Of a stretch of DNA of 64,000 bases, positions 10,707 to 23,395 are shown piece after piece (position 1 is the stretch's first letter; every line of letters begins with the position of its first letter). The notes beneath the pieces are model-generated. The model had not been told where the DNA came from and searched no databases. It saw only the letters and a program-made list of their open reading frames with translations. The translations under genes were made by a program, and so were the position numbers. The stretch lies in assembly GCA_037013495.1 (NCBI GenBank), contig CM072812.1, forward strand, positions 39,305,001 through 39,369,000. The letters run 5' to 3'. The stretch is from Hippophae tibetana (lineage: Eukaryota; Streptophyta; Magnoliopsida; Rosales; Elaeagnaceae).

Positions 10707-13700
10707 ATGGCGGAATCTAGAGATTTAACTACCAATTTCATATTGGAAGATTTGACGGCGAAAATGATGGAAGTTTTAACTAGAGCTCAGATTAGCTCAC
10801 AACCTCCGCCAACTGAAGCGTCGACTGCTCCCATTAGTATCAAGTTGGGAGGATCCAATTATGCCTTATGGTCCCAGGTGGTAGAGATGTATATCTTTGG
10901 CAAAGATAAAGTGGGATACATTAATGGGGATTTTCCTCAACCTGTTGAAACCGACCCCTTATTTAGGAGATGGAGTACTGAAAACGCCATTGTCAAATGA
11001 TGGTTGATCAATTCAATGGACCCCTCCTTAATTGCAAATTTTATCTGATTCCCAACTGCAAAACAGGTTTGGGATTCGGTGGCTACCACTTACTATGATG
11101 GGACAGACACGTCTCAGGTGTATGATCTTCGCCGTCAAGTTACTCGTACGAAACAAGCGGGTGGATCCATTGAAAAATACTACAATGACCTTCAAGGGTT
11201 GTGGCGTGAAATTGATTTCCGTCGTCCTAATCCAATGGAGTGTGCGATTGATATACAAAAATACAACTCCATCGTACAGGAAGATCGAGTGTATACCTTC
11301 CTCGATGGACTTGATGATAGATTGGATAAAACTAGAAGTGATGTGCTTCAGATCAAACCATTCCCTACGGTGGAACAAGCCTATGGATTCGTTCGTAGGG
11401 AAGAGGTCAGGCAGACCGTGATGATCACAGGTATAGATACGACACCCGGAGCTGTTATGGCTTTTAAAGGGGTCAAGGGACACCATAACCTAATGCCACC
11501 AAAAACAGGAACTTCCTTGGGTAGCAAGGAATCCACGGGAAATCCACCATCTCTTGACATGAAATGTGGCCATCGTGGAAACTCCAAACACACCCGTGAA
11601 AACTGCTTCAAACTACATGGGTATCCAGAATGGTGGAATGATCTTCAAGCATGGAAGAAACGGGACACTACTGGGCGAGCAGCTGTGGCTACTAATAATG
11701 CCTCACTATCCCTTACTTCTCAGGCCGAATCTTCCCAAGATCCAGGTATTTCAAGTAAAGCATTTCACATCTCTACTCGTAGTGAGAAAGATGAGTGGAT
11801 TCTAGACTCTGGAGCTACAGATCACATGACATTTGACCCAAACGATCTCTCCAATACAACCCAGCCAAGACGGAGTCGTGTTGCCAATGCAAATTGGGTC
11901 ACTTATCCAGTTACAGGAGCTGGAACAGTGACCTTATCTCCTTCATTATCATTATCTAATACTTTGCTTGTACCCTCTCTGTCAAACCGACTAATGTCTG
12001 TAAGTCAGGTCACTTCAGACCTTAACTGTGTAGTATTGATGTATTCTACTTTTTGCCTTCTACAGGATATTCTCACCAAGGAGATCATTGGGCGTGGTAC
12101 TAGGAGAGGAGGGCTATATTATGTGGATGACCTCAGTTCAGGAAGAGCCAATCACATGCAACATACCGTTGGTAACAAGGAACGACAGATTTGGCTATGT
12201 CATCGTAGATTTGGGCATCCATCATTCGGGTATTTAAGGCACCTACTCCCTAGTTTATTTTCAAATATCACACATTCAGATTTCAAATGTGATACTTGTA
12301 TCCTAGCAAAAAGTCATAGGGCGTCTTATCCTATGAGCATGAATAAAAGTATGACTCCTTTTGCTTTGGTACATTCTGATGTTTGGGGACCTTCCCCGGT
12401 TATTACGTCATCGGGTCATCGTTGGTTTGTTATTTTTGTTGATGATTGTACACGAATGACATGGCTTTACCTTCTCAAACATAAAGATGAAGTATTTGCT
12501 ACATTTCACCTGTTTCACACCATGATTCAGACACAATTTTCTGAAAAAATTAAGATACTTAGGTCTGATAATGGAGGAGAGTATGTTAATCAACAATTCC
12601 GGACATATTTGGACAACCATGGTATTCTCCATGAAACCTCATGTTCACAAACCCCACAACAGAATGGGACTGCGGAGAGGAAGAATAGGCATATTTTAGA
12701 AACGGCTCGGGCCTTACTAATCGGTGCACATATGCCTAATAAATACTGGAGTGATGCTGTTACTACAACTGTGTATCTACTGAATCGAATGCCCACAAAG
12801 ACCTTACAATTTCAGACTCCATTAAAGGTGTTATCTGATCATCTTCCCTTACCTACTATTTTAATGCTTCCGCCCCGAATTTTTGGATGTGTTGCTTTTG
12901 TCCACCTCCATAAAAATCAACGAACTAAGTTGGATCCATGTGCTGTCCGATGTGTATTCTTGGGGTATGGTGTACAAAAAAAGGGGTACCGATGTTATGA
13001 TCCAATTACTAAAAGAAACTATACTACCATGGATGTCACTTTCCTCGAATCAGAATGTTTTTTCCCATCATCGGTATCCAATTACACTCTTCAGGAGGAG
13101 AGTTATGGTGAAGAACGAAATTGGCTTGATGTTGAAATATTAGACACTAGTCCAACATACTCGGATTGTGCCAATATTATGAAGGAGCCCGTATCTAGAC
13201 CCGAGCTTGAACTTCCAAGAACTGAAGCTGAAATAGTAATTGAATCTCCAGAAGATGAAGTGGTTGATGTACCCCTCCATTCTCTAGTACCCAATGATCC
13301 TCCTGCTGAGAACACTCCTGAGGTAAGCTATCCTATCACACCTTTACAAACTAATGCTATAGATACACCTGTTGGTTATGTTTTACCTTTCAGACACAAT
13401 CGAGGTAAACCTCCAAATCGATACTCCCCAGAAAGAGAAGAACGACAACCCAAGTATTCAATAGCAAATTATGTATCTACTCAAAAATTATCAGAACCTA
13501 TCAGGGCATTTGCACAAACACTCTCCTCGTGTCAAATTCCGAGTAGCATTGAAGAAGCCTTATCTGATCCAAAATGAGCTCAAGCTATAAAAGAGGAATT
13601 TGAGGCATTGCAGAAGAATAACACATGGGTGTTAAGCGAGTTGCCTCAAGGGAGGAAGATGGTAGGATGCAAGTGGATTTTCTCCATTAAGTATAAAGCA

Positions 13701-15074
13701 GATGGGTTAGTTGATCGTTACAAGGCGAGGCTTGTAGCAAAAGGATATACACAGAAACATGGGATAGATTATCAAGAAACCTTCTCACTAGTGGCTAAAC
13801 TAAAAACTATGAGTGTTTTGTTATCTCTTGTAGCAAATTTAGATTGGCCATTGCACCAACTTGACGTGAAGAATGCCTTCCTTCATGGTGACCTTGAGGA
13901 AGAGATTTACATGGATATCCCACCAGGATATACTGTTACATCAGGAAACAAAACTGCATGTAGATTACAACGAGCATTGTATGGACTAAAACAATCACCT
14001 CGAGCGTGGTTTGGTAGGTTGAGTTCAGCAATGAAGAAATATGGGTTCCAACAAAGCAACTCTGATCATACTCTTTTCCTAAAACATCGATTAGGGAAGA
14101 TAACAGCCCTTATAGTCTATGTAGACGACATGATCATTACAGGGGATGATGAAGAAGAAATCTCTAAGCTTCAAGAACAACTGTCAAATGAGTTTGAAAT
14201 GAAGAACTTGGGAGGGCTCAAATACTTCTTAGGTATTGAGGTAACAAGATCAAAACAAGGCATATGTCTTTCCCAAAGGAAATATACTCTGGACCTACTA
14301 GCAGAGGCAGGACTACTAGATTGTAAACCTGTCGATATTCCAATGGTTCAAAATCATAAACTCGGAGAATATGTGGACCAAGTACCAGCAGATAAACAGA
14401 GATATCAACGGTTAGTAGGTAAACTCATATATTTATCTCATACTCGACCTGATATTGCGTATGCTATGAGTGTCGTGAGTCAGTTCATGCACTGCCCAAG
14501 TGAAGACCATATGGATGCGGTCATGCGAATACTTCGTTACTTAAAATCCTCCCCTGGGAAAGGACTTATGTTTTCAAAGAATGGTCAATTGGAAGTCCTT
14601 GGATATACAGATTCAGACTGGGCAGGGAATATGAAGGATAGGAAATCTACTGCTGGGTACTTTACTTTCATGGGGGGCAATCTTGTTACATGGAGAAGCA
14701 AGAAGCAAAATGTAGTTGCCTTATCCAGTGCTGAAGCTGAATTTCGAGGAATGGTCAAGGGAATATGTGAGCTCCTTTGGTTGAAAAAACTTCTAACTGA
14801 GATTGGTGTTGCTCCTAACTCTGAAATGAACTTATTTTGTGATAACAAAGCAGCCATTGCCATCGCTCACAATCCAGTTCAACATGATCGCACGAAGCAC
14901 GTTGAAGTGGATCGGAACTTCATCAAACAGAATCTTGAAGAAAAGATTATTAAGCTTGCATTTGTTAAATCAGAAGATCAATTGGCTGATATACTCACAA
15001 AATCTGTGTCTGCAAGGAACTTCTACAACTCACTTGACAAGTTAGGCATAAGAGACATATATGTACCAACTTGA
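10707..15074 (+). pseudogene. Copia-1 gag-pol polyprotein, one frame with three TGA stops
   Basis: One frame runs 1,455 codons from ATG 10,707 (a stop lies just upstream) to TGA 15,072, interrupted only by TGA at 10,998, 11,046 and 13,575. No frameshift is seen. Domains: gag (residues 1-300) with a CGHRGNSKHTRENC knuckle whose second Cys is Arg (codon 11,574); protease with intact DSGA (Asp at 11,805); HHCC-type pre-integrase finger (about 12,190-12,330); integrase with Asp 12,378, Asp 12,567 and Glu 12,675 in D-D35-E spacing; RT with DVKNAFLHG and YVDDM (14,118-14,132); RNase H with TDSDW (14,607) and KHVEVD. Pol catalytic residues are intact. Each stop is one transition from a sense codon expected there (Arg CGA twice, Trp TGG once). 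Products would build the particle, cleave it, copy the RNA and integrate the DNA. Confidence 0.95.
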
Positions 15075-15081
15075 GGAGGAG
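15071..15081 (+). other. Copia-1 polypurine tract
   Basis: TTGAGGAGGAG directly precedes the 3' LTR and overlaps the stop codon of RNase H. It would prime plus-strand DNA synthesis. Confidence 0.85.
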
Positions 15082-15306
15082 TGTTGGTGTGTGTTGTTGT
15101 GGCAGACACCAATGACTCAGTGGAGTAAAACATGGAGCATACAATAATGGTAGTGGATCCATAAAACATGGATATGCAGGAATTATGGTTATTGTTTAAT
15201 TTTCGTTTTCTTTGTATACATATATCTCAACTATTGTACAGAAACAGATAACAGAAATAATAATGAAATATACTGATAATTATCAGAAAAATACCATATT
15301 TTGACA
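15082..15306 (+). repeat. Copia-1 3' LTR (225 bp)
   Basis: TGTTGG...TTGACA, one mismatch to the 5' LTR, followed by the CAATC target duplication at 15,307-15,311. Confidence 0.97.
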
Positions 15307-17770
15307 CAATCTACCCAATTTCGTAAATAATGTGACTAATAGACCCCTATGTCATTATAAATTTATTTATATTTCAACCTTGGTAATGTACAATTTTTTT
15401 TTGTATTGAAGATATTATCACAACTTGATAATTGATATTTTTAAAGAATAAAGATTAATCCAAGAGCAATTTAAATATTTCTTACAATTTAATACTTTAA
15501 TATTTCTAAAATATAAACTTTCCTTTGTATTAGTAGTTTTAAAAACTACTAGATCTAATAATAGTATCACTTAACCATAATTAATTATAGAATATAATAT
15601 AAGTTTCATATAATTATTATTGCAATAACAAAACAATCATTTTCTTAAATTTTGTTTAATTTATCATTTTTGGGTAATTCCTTCTGCAATGATGCCAAAC
15701 ATCTTTTAAAACTGTTGAAGATCAATTAATTAAACACTACCACTTTATTAATAACTGCAATGTAACAAAATTGCATTAAAGTTAGAAAAATGGGTGATAT
15801 GATTGTATTTGGAAAGACAGGGTTTTGCACGAAAGCTTAAAATGGTATTTACCCAAACTCCATTTAATTATAAACATGTGATTACAGAGTAGAAATAAAA
15901 GGGATATGATTTAATTGAACAGATAAAGGGGGTTTTCATGAGTTAATTAATCAATGTGTTATATTGATAATGATATTTTTAATGTTTAATTGCTAGTGTC
16001 ACAAAATTAGTGTGGTTAGGAAACGCAAAAATGATTAATTATCAGATGCCATGCAATTAGCTATTATAGTTAGCTTCAAATGTTAGAGATAAATAAGGGA
16101 AGTGGAAAGCTCTGTTGCTTAAATGAGATTGCTTTGATGAGGAATGCTAAGGTATTATATTGTTTTCACCAATTTACTTAATCTTACTGTGGTAAAGATG
16201 GTGTCACATAATTATTATGATAACATAGTAATTTATTTAGTTTAATTATAATAACATAGAAAATCCATTCCCTTTTTTATTTTTAAATTTTAAATTACGC
16301 TTAACTTTGATTGAAAAAAAAAATGGATCCATACCAATTTTAATATTTGTGGTTTTTTTATTTCTTATGAATTGACAAATTTTTATTTAAAAGTAAATTT
16401 GGTATGTTCTTTACTTCACTAGCTAGATTTTTTTTAATTGTAACAAGGAATTATTAGTTAATGCAGTGAAATATAATAACTTCTTTAAAGTTACAAATTT
16501 AAATTACACCTTAAAAAAATCAAATTATTAATTTGAATTTATTTATTTATTTTTAAATTTAACATGTAAATAAATCACTATCACATGAAACAAAACTTGA
16601 ATATATTTCATTTATAGGTTTAACAAAAATAGCATATCATATTATAAAAAAAAGATTAGGAATAATGTTTACATGGCTGGTTAGTAAATTTATTTTTGTA
16701 ATTATTTTTTTTTCTTCAAAATCATGTCTAATTCTAGTATGACAGTTTGAGAAGACAAATTTTTAAATATTTGCTGATACCACTTCATATGAAAGGTCCA
16801 AATCTATAATGTAAGACATTCCCTTAAATAAGTGTCCATCAAATTGAATTAATGTCATCTCACTTTATTATTATTAGGAAAACACATATGCTTTACAGGT
16901 GAATTGTTAACATTTTTTTTTGTTTGTAAATTTCACATGTTTGAAATTTATACTATATAATAATAAATAAATAAATAAATAATATAAATTTTTGAGTTAA
17001 TTGAAATATGCATATAAAAATAAATATTGTTAATTAAACTCTTTAAATTTAAAATTTTTTTTATTAAAAAAGTCTAACTCCTTGATATAATAGAATTTGT
17101 TAGTTTAGGTGGTTAAGTATTGTAAAATTTAAAATAAAATATGAAGGATAAGACATGTCATTATTTTAAAATATAAAGATATTTTTATCTAAAATTATTT
17201 TAAATTTAATTTATATTTTTATAGGAGATTATTATGTTTTGCTAAAGGAAATTTCTTCACATTTTGTCTTAATTTCATTCAATTTGACACTATGGATAAT
17301 ATTAAAATTTTAGAAATCTCAATATCGATATATATTATCTATGGTAATGTTTATAAGATATTGATGTCGAAAAAATATTGACTTTGTCGTCAAATTATTA
17401 GTAAAATGTTGAATAATATCAATAAAATTTTATTTATTAATTTTAAATAATTTATCATTAAATATATTTATTTAGTTTTTAGATCATTTCCTTACAGCAA
17501 TTTTTTTTATTCAATTATAAAACATTTTTATTTCGTCAGTAAACTTTATTATATTATAAATATTTATACAATTGTAAATTTTTAATTTTTAATTAATTTA
17601 TTAATAAAATAAATATTATATATATATATATATATATTTACATGTAATAAACAAGATAATTAGTTGACGAAATAATTAATCAATAGTTTTGATATTTTTG
17701 AAATAATTTAAGGTGCTAAATGGGAATCAATTTGACGTGTATGTGTAGCCACTGAGTTCAACTATATGCT

Positions 17771-17824
17771 AAATACGAAGATATTTTTAAATACGAAGAT
17801 ATTTCTAAATAAGAAGATATTTGA
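17771..17824. repeat. Three tandem 18-bp units
   Basis: Units begin at 17,771, 17,789 and 17,807, each close to AAATACGAAGATATTTTT. They are short and non-coding. Confidence 0.85.
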
Positions 17825-18104
17825 GGTCATGTGTCACCGTGACAACACACATTTTAATTTGCATATGTAGAAAACTTGTGCCGGCAGTATGCTTTAATTA
17901 AAGTATGATATTATTAATCTCTAGATGATATTCACGACTTTCATGCCCCAAAACTTGATTGCCTTTCCTTCTATTTCTTGAATGCATTATAGTGAGGATT
18001 CCATTTTCCAGGTTAAATTTAATTTAATATAAGTATCTAATGTAATTTGTGTAACTCGATCATACAACATCAATACGTTAAAAAAAGATAAATATAAACT
18101 CAAC

Positions 18105-18134
18105 AAATTAAATTAAATTAAATTAAATTAAATT
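18105..18134. repeat. AAATT microsatellite, six units
   Basis: Perfect pentanucleotide repeat in AT-rich DNA. Confidence 0.9.
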
Positions 18135-18839
18135 GTCAAATAATTTTCAATTTCTCATAATTAATCATAAATTTCGTATATCTATTAAAATAACCATAGT
18201 TTCCAAAATAATAATAAAAACTAATAATCCACAAGAGTGCATCTTCAAATAATAATCTCATTTTCTACTGAAATTTCATCTTGCTACCAATATAACATAC
18301 AAGCCACATTTGAAGATATGGAGGGTCCCAAGGATCTGTTATTGAATTCTTCGAAAGAAGAAAAAGAAAAAAAAGAAAAGAGAGCTATTATTGGAAACTC
18401 ATCAAGTGTTGTACTTGTACCTTCTTGATGTACAACTGTCAACAGAAGACCTAGTTTTTTTTTTAATAATGGCATAATATCATTAATATTTTATAAATAT
18501 TAAAATTTTAAAAATATCATAAATAAAAAATAAAGTTAAGTGAAAGTTAAAAGTAATTTTTTATACATAAAAAAATTACAAAAATAAAAAAATAAAAAAT
18601 TAATAAACAATAGAAATAGAAACACAAGACATCTAAAGATGTTTATAATGAGAAATGATAATTAGTAAAAAAAAATTGAATAAATATAAAAGGTAAAATT
18701 AAATCGTAAGGAATGAGATAGATTTAAAAATTTATCATTCTATAAGAAAGTATTTTTAAAAAAGATATAGTTTATTATTGAATAAGTAATAAAGAAATGA
18801 ATATTAATATTATAGGAGAAATGTATAATATATCATTAA

Positions 18840-19450
18840 TTGATAAATAAAATCATTATAGTTAAACTATCAAAAATCACCCAGAAGTATAAAATAAAAA
18901 TTAGATACATTCATTTAGAAAGAATCTAAATATTAATAAAACACATTTTAGAGAAGTAATTGATACATTAATAAAACTAGTATTACAAGATAATAGAATA
19001 ATAAATAGGAAATATTCTTTATTATGAATGATACGTGGAAACTTAGGATATCAGAAATTAAAATTTACAGCATACTCTAGGTTTGTCATTAATATTAATG
19101 ATAAGAACTTAAAATAAATATTAAGTTCAGTCTATTAATTTGAAAGAGGATATTTAATAAAAGAAGATAATAATCCATTTTTAGTATATTACATAGTTGA
19201 ATATTCATTAACAAACAACCATAATTGTTCAATATATGGACGAAATAATTTCATAAAAATAGATAAAACTTTTCATGAAATTGAAAAAAATAATAAAATC
19301 ATAAATATTAACAAATTTTGAAATACCTGAAGAATAGAACTTAAATGTTAAAGAAAAATCTATAATACTATGAAAGAAAAGTAATATAGCAAGAAAAAAA
19401 TAATGTATCACGATTTACATTTATAGATTCTCAAGAAAAAACCTTTAACA
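18840..19450 (+). pseudogene. EPRV-2 movement-protein region
   Basis: The block FTAYSRFVININD near 19,060-19,100 and the later VEYSLTNNHNCSIYGRN block near 19,195-19,240 match the two best-conserved parts of caulimovirid movement proteins. Stops occur about every ten to twenty codons. The 5' limit is not sharp because the upstream DNA is equally AT-rich. Confidence 0.6.
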
Positions 19451-20100
19451 AAGAGATAGGTGACAACTAAAAAAAGAAGTTAATCAAATGAAAGAAATAG
19501 TCAATAACATAATATTAGGAAGAAAATAATAGCATTATTCTCCCAATAATGCTCAAAAACAAACTACAAGATGTATAATTAGATTGTAAAGGAAGTTTAA
19601 CAAACATATCAAAGAACTAAATAGCAATAATAAAAACTTTTATTCTTTTAGCAGAAAAAATAGATATAGTACAAGAATCATATATCAAGTCTCTACAAGA
19701 CATAAATGAAACACAAAAGAAATTTCTAAAAGAAATTACAACAATACATACATAAGAAATTTATAGAATTAAGAAATGATGTAAATAACATACCTAGAGA
19801 TAACGAAATTATAAGTTATAAGTTTGATCTATTGGTAAGACTAAAGAAAGAACCACCTTGGAGATCATATGCATTGATACCTAGGAATAAGAAAAGAAAA
19901 AAAATGAGAAAAAACTCAAATTTAAAGAATAAGCTATAATACCAGTTTAATAGAATATAGAAAAAAATTAGAAAAACAATTTATGGACCCTGAGAATATG
20001 AATATAGAAAAATTAGTTAGTCTGTTAACTCTAACAAATGAAGAATTAAGAAGACATTATTATAAAAACTTTTTACAAATAAAGGGGACAATGATATGAT
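19451..20100 (+). pseudogene. EPRV-2 spacer region with coiled-coil-like coding traces
   Basis: Short open pieces such as IVQESYIKSLQDINETQKK near 19,660-19,710 have heptad-like Leu/Ile spacing, and LVSLLTLTNEELRRHYYKN near 20,020-20,070 reads as the end of a small protein before a double stop at about 20,096. In this family the region between movement protein and coat often encodes coiled-coil virion-associated or linker segments. That role is an inference. Confidence 0.4.
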
Positions 20101-21480
20101 GATAGCCGGTGAAACTAACTTTAAACTAGAAAATATGATCCCTAAAAATCATATGAAACCTCTTTCACTACATGTTTCTCATTAGGAAGGAACATATGAC
20201 ACACATAGGGAAGGAAGAAATAACCAAAGGCCAGAAGAATATGACCTTGTTAGAATAAAACAAAAACCCAAAATGGAAGACGAATTACATTGGAAAACTA
20301 GAGGTAGTGTCCTACCAAAATTCAATCTTTATGAAAATTATAGATATAATATTTTAGAGTTAAATTGTATAAAAGGTAAGAAAAAAGCCTTAGATGAATA
20401 GTCTGGTGATATGAGTGTAATATACAAACTTCTTCAACCATATAATCAAACTCTTCAACTTGTAGGTCTTATTAGCTCTCAAAATGATAGAAAATATTAA
20501 AATTTAGTTTACAAATTTAACAAAATAACAATATTTATAAATGAAAAGGACTGCTCCCACAAGTTGGTAGTACTTAGATAATATAGTAAATGAAATATAC
20601 AAAGAATTTATTGGAGAAGACAAAGGTAAACATATAACTGAATCCAATGAATATAAAATTGAGGAAGCCAAATGACATTTAATAGATATGAAAATATGTG
20701 ACATGTGTTATATAAATGCCTTTATTTTTGAATATGAAATTTATTACCACAAGTTACCACCTTCTATGTAAGAAACTTATAAGGAAATATTTTTCAAGAA
20801 ATTACTTGGAATATTTCATAAAACTATAACATAAGAATAGGATAAAAGAAATATAGAAACAATTCCACACACCTGAGGAGAAAGAATAAGAACTTTAAAA
20901 AACTGAATAATCATTGAATGTCAAGAAAGATAGGAATATAAACAAATATGATGAAATGATAAGATTTGTTGTGATACAAGAGATTTTGGGATGTTAGAAA
21001 ACTATGGATGTAACATAAAATTTTACCAAGCAAAAGTATAAAAAAATATAAAAAATACAAAATATTTAAGAGATATAAATTTATAAAATAAGAATGTCAA
21101 GAATATAAGAGAAGGCATAACAAAGAACCTTATAGAAAATGATATTTTAGGAGAAAAAAGGTATATGCCACCAGAAAATAAAAATTATTGCTCATTAAGA
21201 AAAAATAAATACAAATGTTGGATCTGCAATGAGGAAGAACATTACCCTAATGAATGTCCTAGCATGATTCAACATAAAAAAGAATTTATAAAGGAATCTT
21301 TACAAAAAAAATCTTAAAATAAGCTTTTAAGATAAAATTAGAGCCAATAGAAGAATTAGATATAGATGATACTTATAATATTTATCTATTAGAAGAAACC
21401 AAGGAAGAAATAATTAACTCAAAATATAAATATGAATATGGATATTCTTCGTGAGAAGATGAATGATTTGTATTGTATTA
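20101..21480 (+). pseudogene. EPRV-2 coat-protein region with intact-looking CCHC finger
   Basis: The stretch is rich in Lys, Glu and Asn and ends with CWICNEEEHYPNEC (codons 21,216-21,257), which fits CX2CX4HX4C exactly and is the usual nucleic-acid-binding finger of caulimovirid coat proteins. An acidic tail follows. Frame breaks upstream mean that no complete coat protein is encoded. Confidence 0.65.
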
Positions 21481-21960
21481 TGAATCCAAACAATACTTGT
21501 AATAAAGTAGGATTAAAATTTAAAGGTTACACATGTTACCATTTACATGCATATATAGATACATGAGCTAGTATGTGTGTATCTACTAAATATGTATTCC
21601 TAGAAGAACTTTGAAAACAAGCATAAAAAGGAAATAATTTCATATTCCTACCATATATCAACAAGAAAAAGACTTGATTTATTAATAGGAAATAATTTCT
21701 TAAACTTATATCAACCTTTTACACAATATTTAGACAAAATAAGTCTAATAATACTAGATGATGAAACCATTTATGTGTCAAAAGTAAGAAAAACTTTGAC
21801 TATATCAAATCCAACTTTTATGAAACAATATAAAAAAGAAAAAATGTGATGAGATAGACAAAAAGAAGTAACAAAAACATTATCTAGAAAACATTTCATT
21901 AGACATAAAAGAGAAAAAAAATCTCTTTTTTAATGAAATCGAGGAAGATAAAGCTTTAAT
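21481..21960 (+). pseudogene. EPRV-2 aspartic protease region, active-site Gly codon is a stop
   Basis: AYIDT then TGA then ASMCVSTKYVF reads across 21,549-21,599. The catalytic loop of pepsin-like retroviral proteases is Asp-Thr/Ser-Gly-Ala, and here the Gly position (21,564-21,566) is TGA. A second protease block with LIGNNFL-like wording follows at about 21,685. Confidence 0.6.
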
Positions 21961-21989
21961 AGGTATAGAAAATTATTACAAATAGTAAG

Positions 21990-23395
21990 ATCATAAAATC
22001 CTTTAGAAGTAAATAAATCTAAAATTATTGCTATTATAAAATTTAGAGACCTTAGCAAAGTCAATAGAGTAAAACCAATGATTTATACTCGAGAAGATAT
22101 GATTGATTTTGAAAAACAAATTGAAAAACTTTTAGAACTAAAATTCATAATAATATGAAATTCACCTTAGTCTAGTCTAACATTCTTAGTAAAAAAAAAA
22201 TCTGAAAAAAGAGAATTGTAATAAACTTTAAAGTATTGAATAAAGAAATCATTAGTGATGGATATTTTATCCAAAGAAAGAAGAATTACTATCAATAATA
22301 AAAGGAAAAAAATACTTCTCAAGTTTTGGTTGCAAAAGTATATTTTGACAAATAAGACTATATGAGGAATCTAAAAACATATTGGCATTTATTTTCCCCA
22401 AAGGACAATTACAATGATTTATTGAACTATTCAGATTAAAACAAGCTTCAAGTATCTTTAAAAGGTTTATGAATAACATTTTTAAAAAATTACAAAATAT
22501 TAGTTGTGTTTAAATAGATGATATTTTGATTTTAAGTAAAGAATTAATTAAGCATTACTTGGATATTATTAATATTCTACAAGAATACATAAAACAAAGT
22601 ATTGTACTTTCACAAAGAAAAGTAGTAATTGATCAACAAATAATTAAGTATTTAGGGTTAAAAATTGAAGATGAAAAACATAATCTATAACCCTATATAA
22701 TAAATAACATTCAAGGATTTCCTAATGAATTAAAATACAAAAATCAATTATAAAGATTCTTAAGATGTTTAATATATTTTGAAGTATACATCAAAAACTT
22801 ACAGAAATGAAAGAACCTTTACAAAAAAGATTGAAAAATGATCGTGTTTGAAAATGGACAGAACAAGATACTGTATACATGGATAGGGTAAAAACAGAGG
22901 TAAAAAGTTTACTAACTTTATACCATCCAAGTCTAGATGATAAAATGATAATTCAAACAAATTTTTTATGTGAATATCTGAGAGTAGTATTAAAAGAAAA
23001 AGTAAATGACAAAGATGAATATTTTTGTAGATACACATCAAGATCTTTCCATGGTCTATAATTAAATTATCATAGTAATGAAAAAAAAATACTTAACTAT
23101 CAAAAAACTATTAAGAAATTTGCAATATGTGTAATAAGTTCTAAATTCATTGTCAGAATTGATAACAAGAATTTTGGTTATTCTTTAAGAACTAATATTA
23201 AAGATAATTATAAACAAGGAAGATTAGTCAGATGGAAATAGTGATTTAACCACTACAATTTTGATGTCATGCATCTTCTAGGAAACATAAATAGTTTAGC
23301 AGATGCCCTTACAAAAGAATTAGCACATTTAACTATTTTTGTACTTGTAGGAATGTAACATCTTGATATCAATATTAATATAAAGGAGATAAGAA
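21990..23395 (+). pseudogene. EPRV-2 reverse transcriptase and RNase H region
   Basis: RT blocks include a KKKSEKR segment (about 22,193-22,212), VINFKVLNKEI (about 22,219), the CKS-type block (about 22,328-22,350), FRLKQAS (about 22,432) and the active site, in which IDDIL (22,514-22,528) is preceded by TAA where Tyr is expected (22,511-22,513). RNase H traces run to a VMHLLGNINSLADALTKEL block at about 23,260-23,320. Inactivating stops are abundant. Confidence 0.7.

Larger units (their letters stand above)
9398..15306 (+). mobile_element. Copia-1: complete Ty1/copia retrotransposon, recently inserted
   Basis: The element is 5,909 bp with two 225-bp LTRs (TG...CA). CAATC occurs directly before (9,393-9,397) and after (15,307-15,311), which is a perfect 5-bp target duplication. 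A PBS, a long leader, a single gag-pol frame in the copia order (gag, protease, integrase, RT, RNase H) and a polypurine tract are all present. The LTRs differ at one base (GAGAAATA versus GAAAAATA near the 3' end), so insertion was recent. Three in-frame TGA codons and a damaged zinc knuckle mean this copy is not autonomous as written. Confidence 0.97.
15312..18839. other. AT-rich intergenic DNA with microsatellites
   Basis: No gene or transposon domain was recognised. Simple repeats include an AATA run (about 16,963-16,983), a TA run (about 17,618-17,637), three 18-bp units at 17,771-17,824 and six AAATT units at 18,105-18,134. The 63-codon frames at 18,237-18,475 overlap on opposite strands, are Lys/Glu or Phe/Ser-biased, and are not called. 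Confidence 0.5.

Noticed and set aside
10241-10741. Open frames of 123 and 114 codons in the Copia-1 leader
   Set aside because: They overlap on opposite strands and arise from purine-rich repeats and the A-run. Translations are Glu/Lys or Phe-rich low complexity.
10998-13577. Three in-frame UGA codons as possible selenocysteine or recoding sites
   Set aside because: Land plants lack the selenocysteine insertion machinery, and the positions correspond to Arg and Trp in relatives. Deamination is sufficient.
18237-18475. Two overlapping 63-codon frames
   Set aside because: Opposite strands of one purine-rich stretch, with biased composition and no support.
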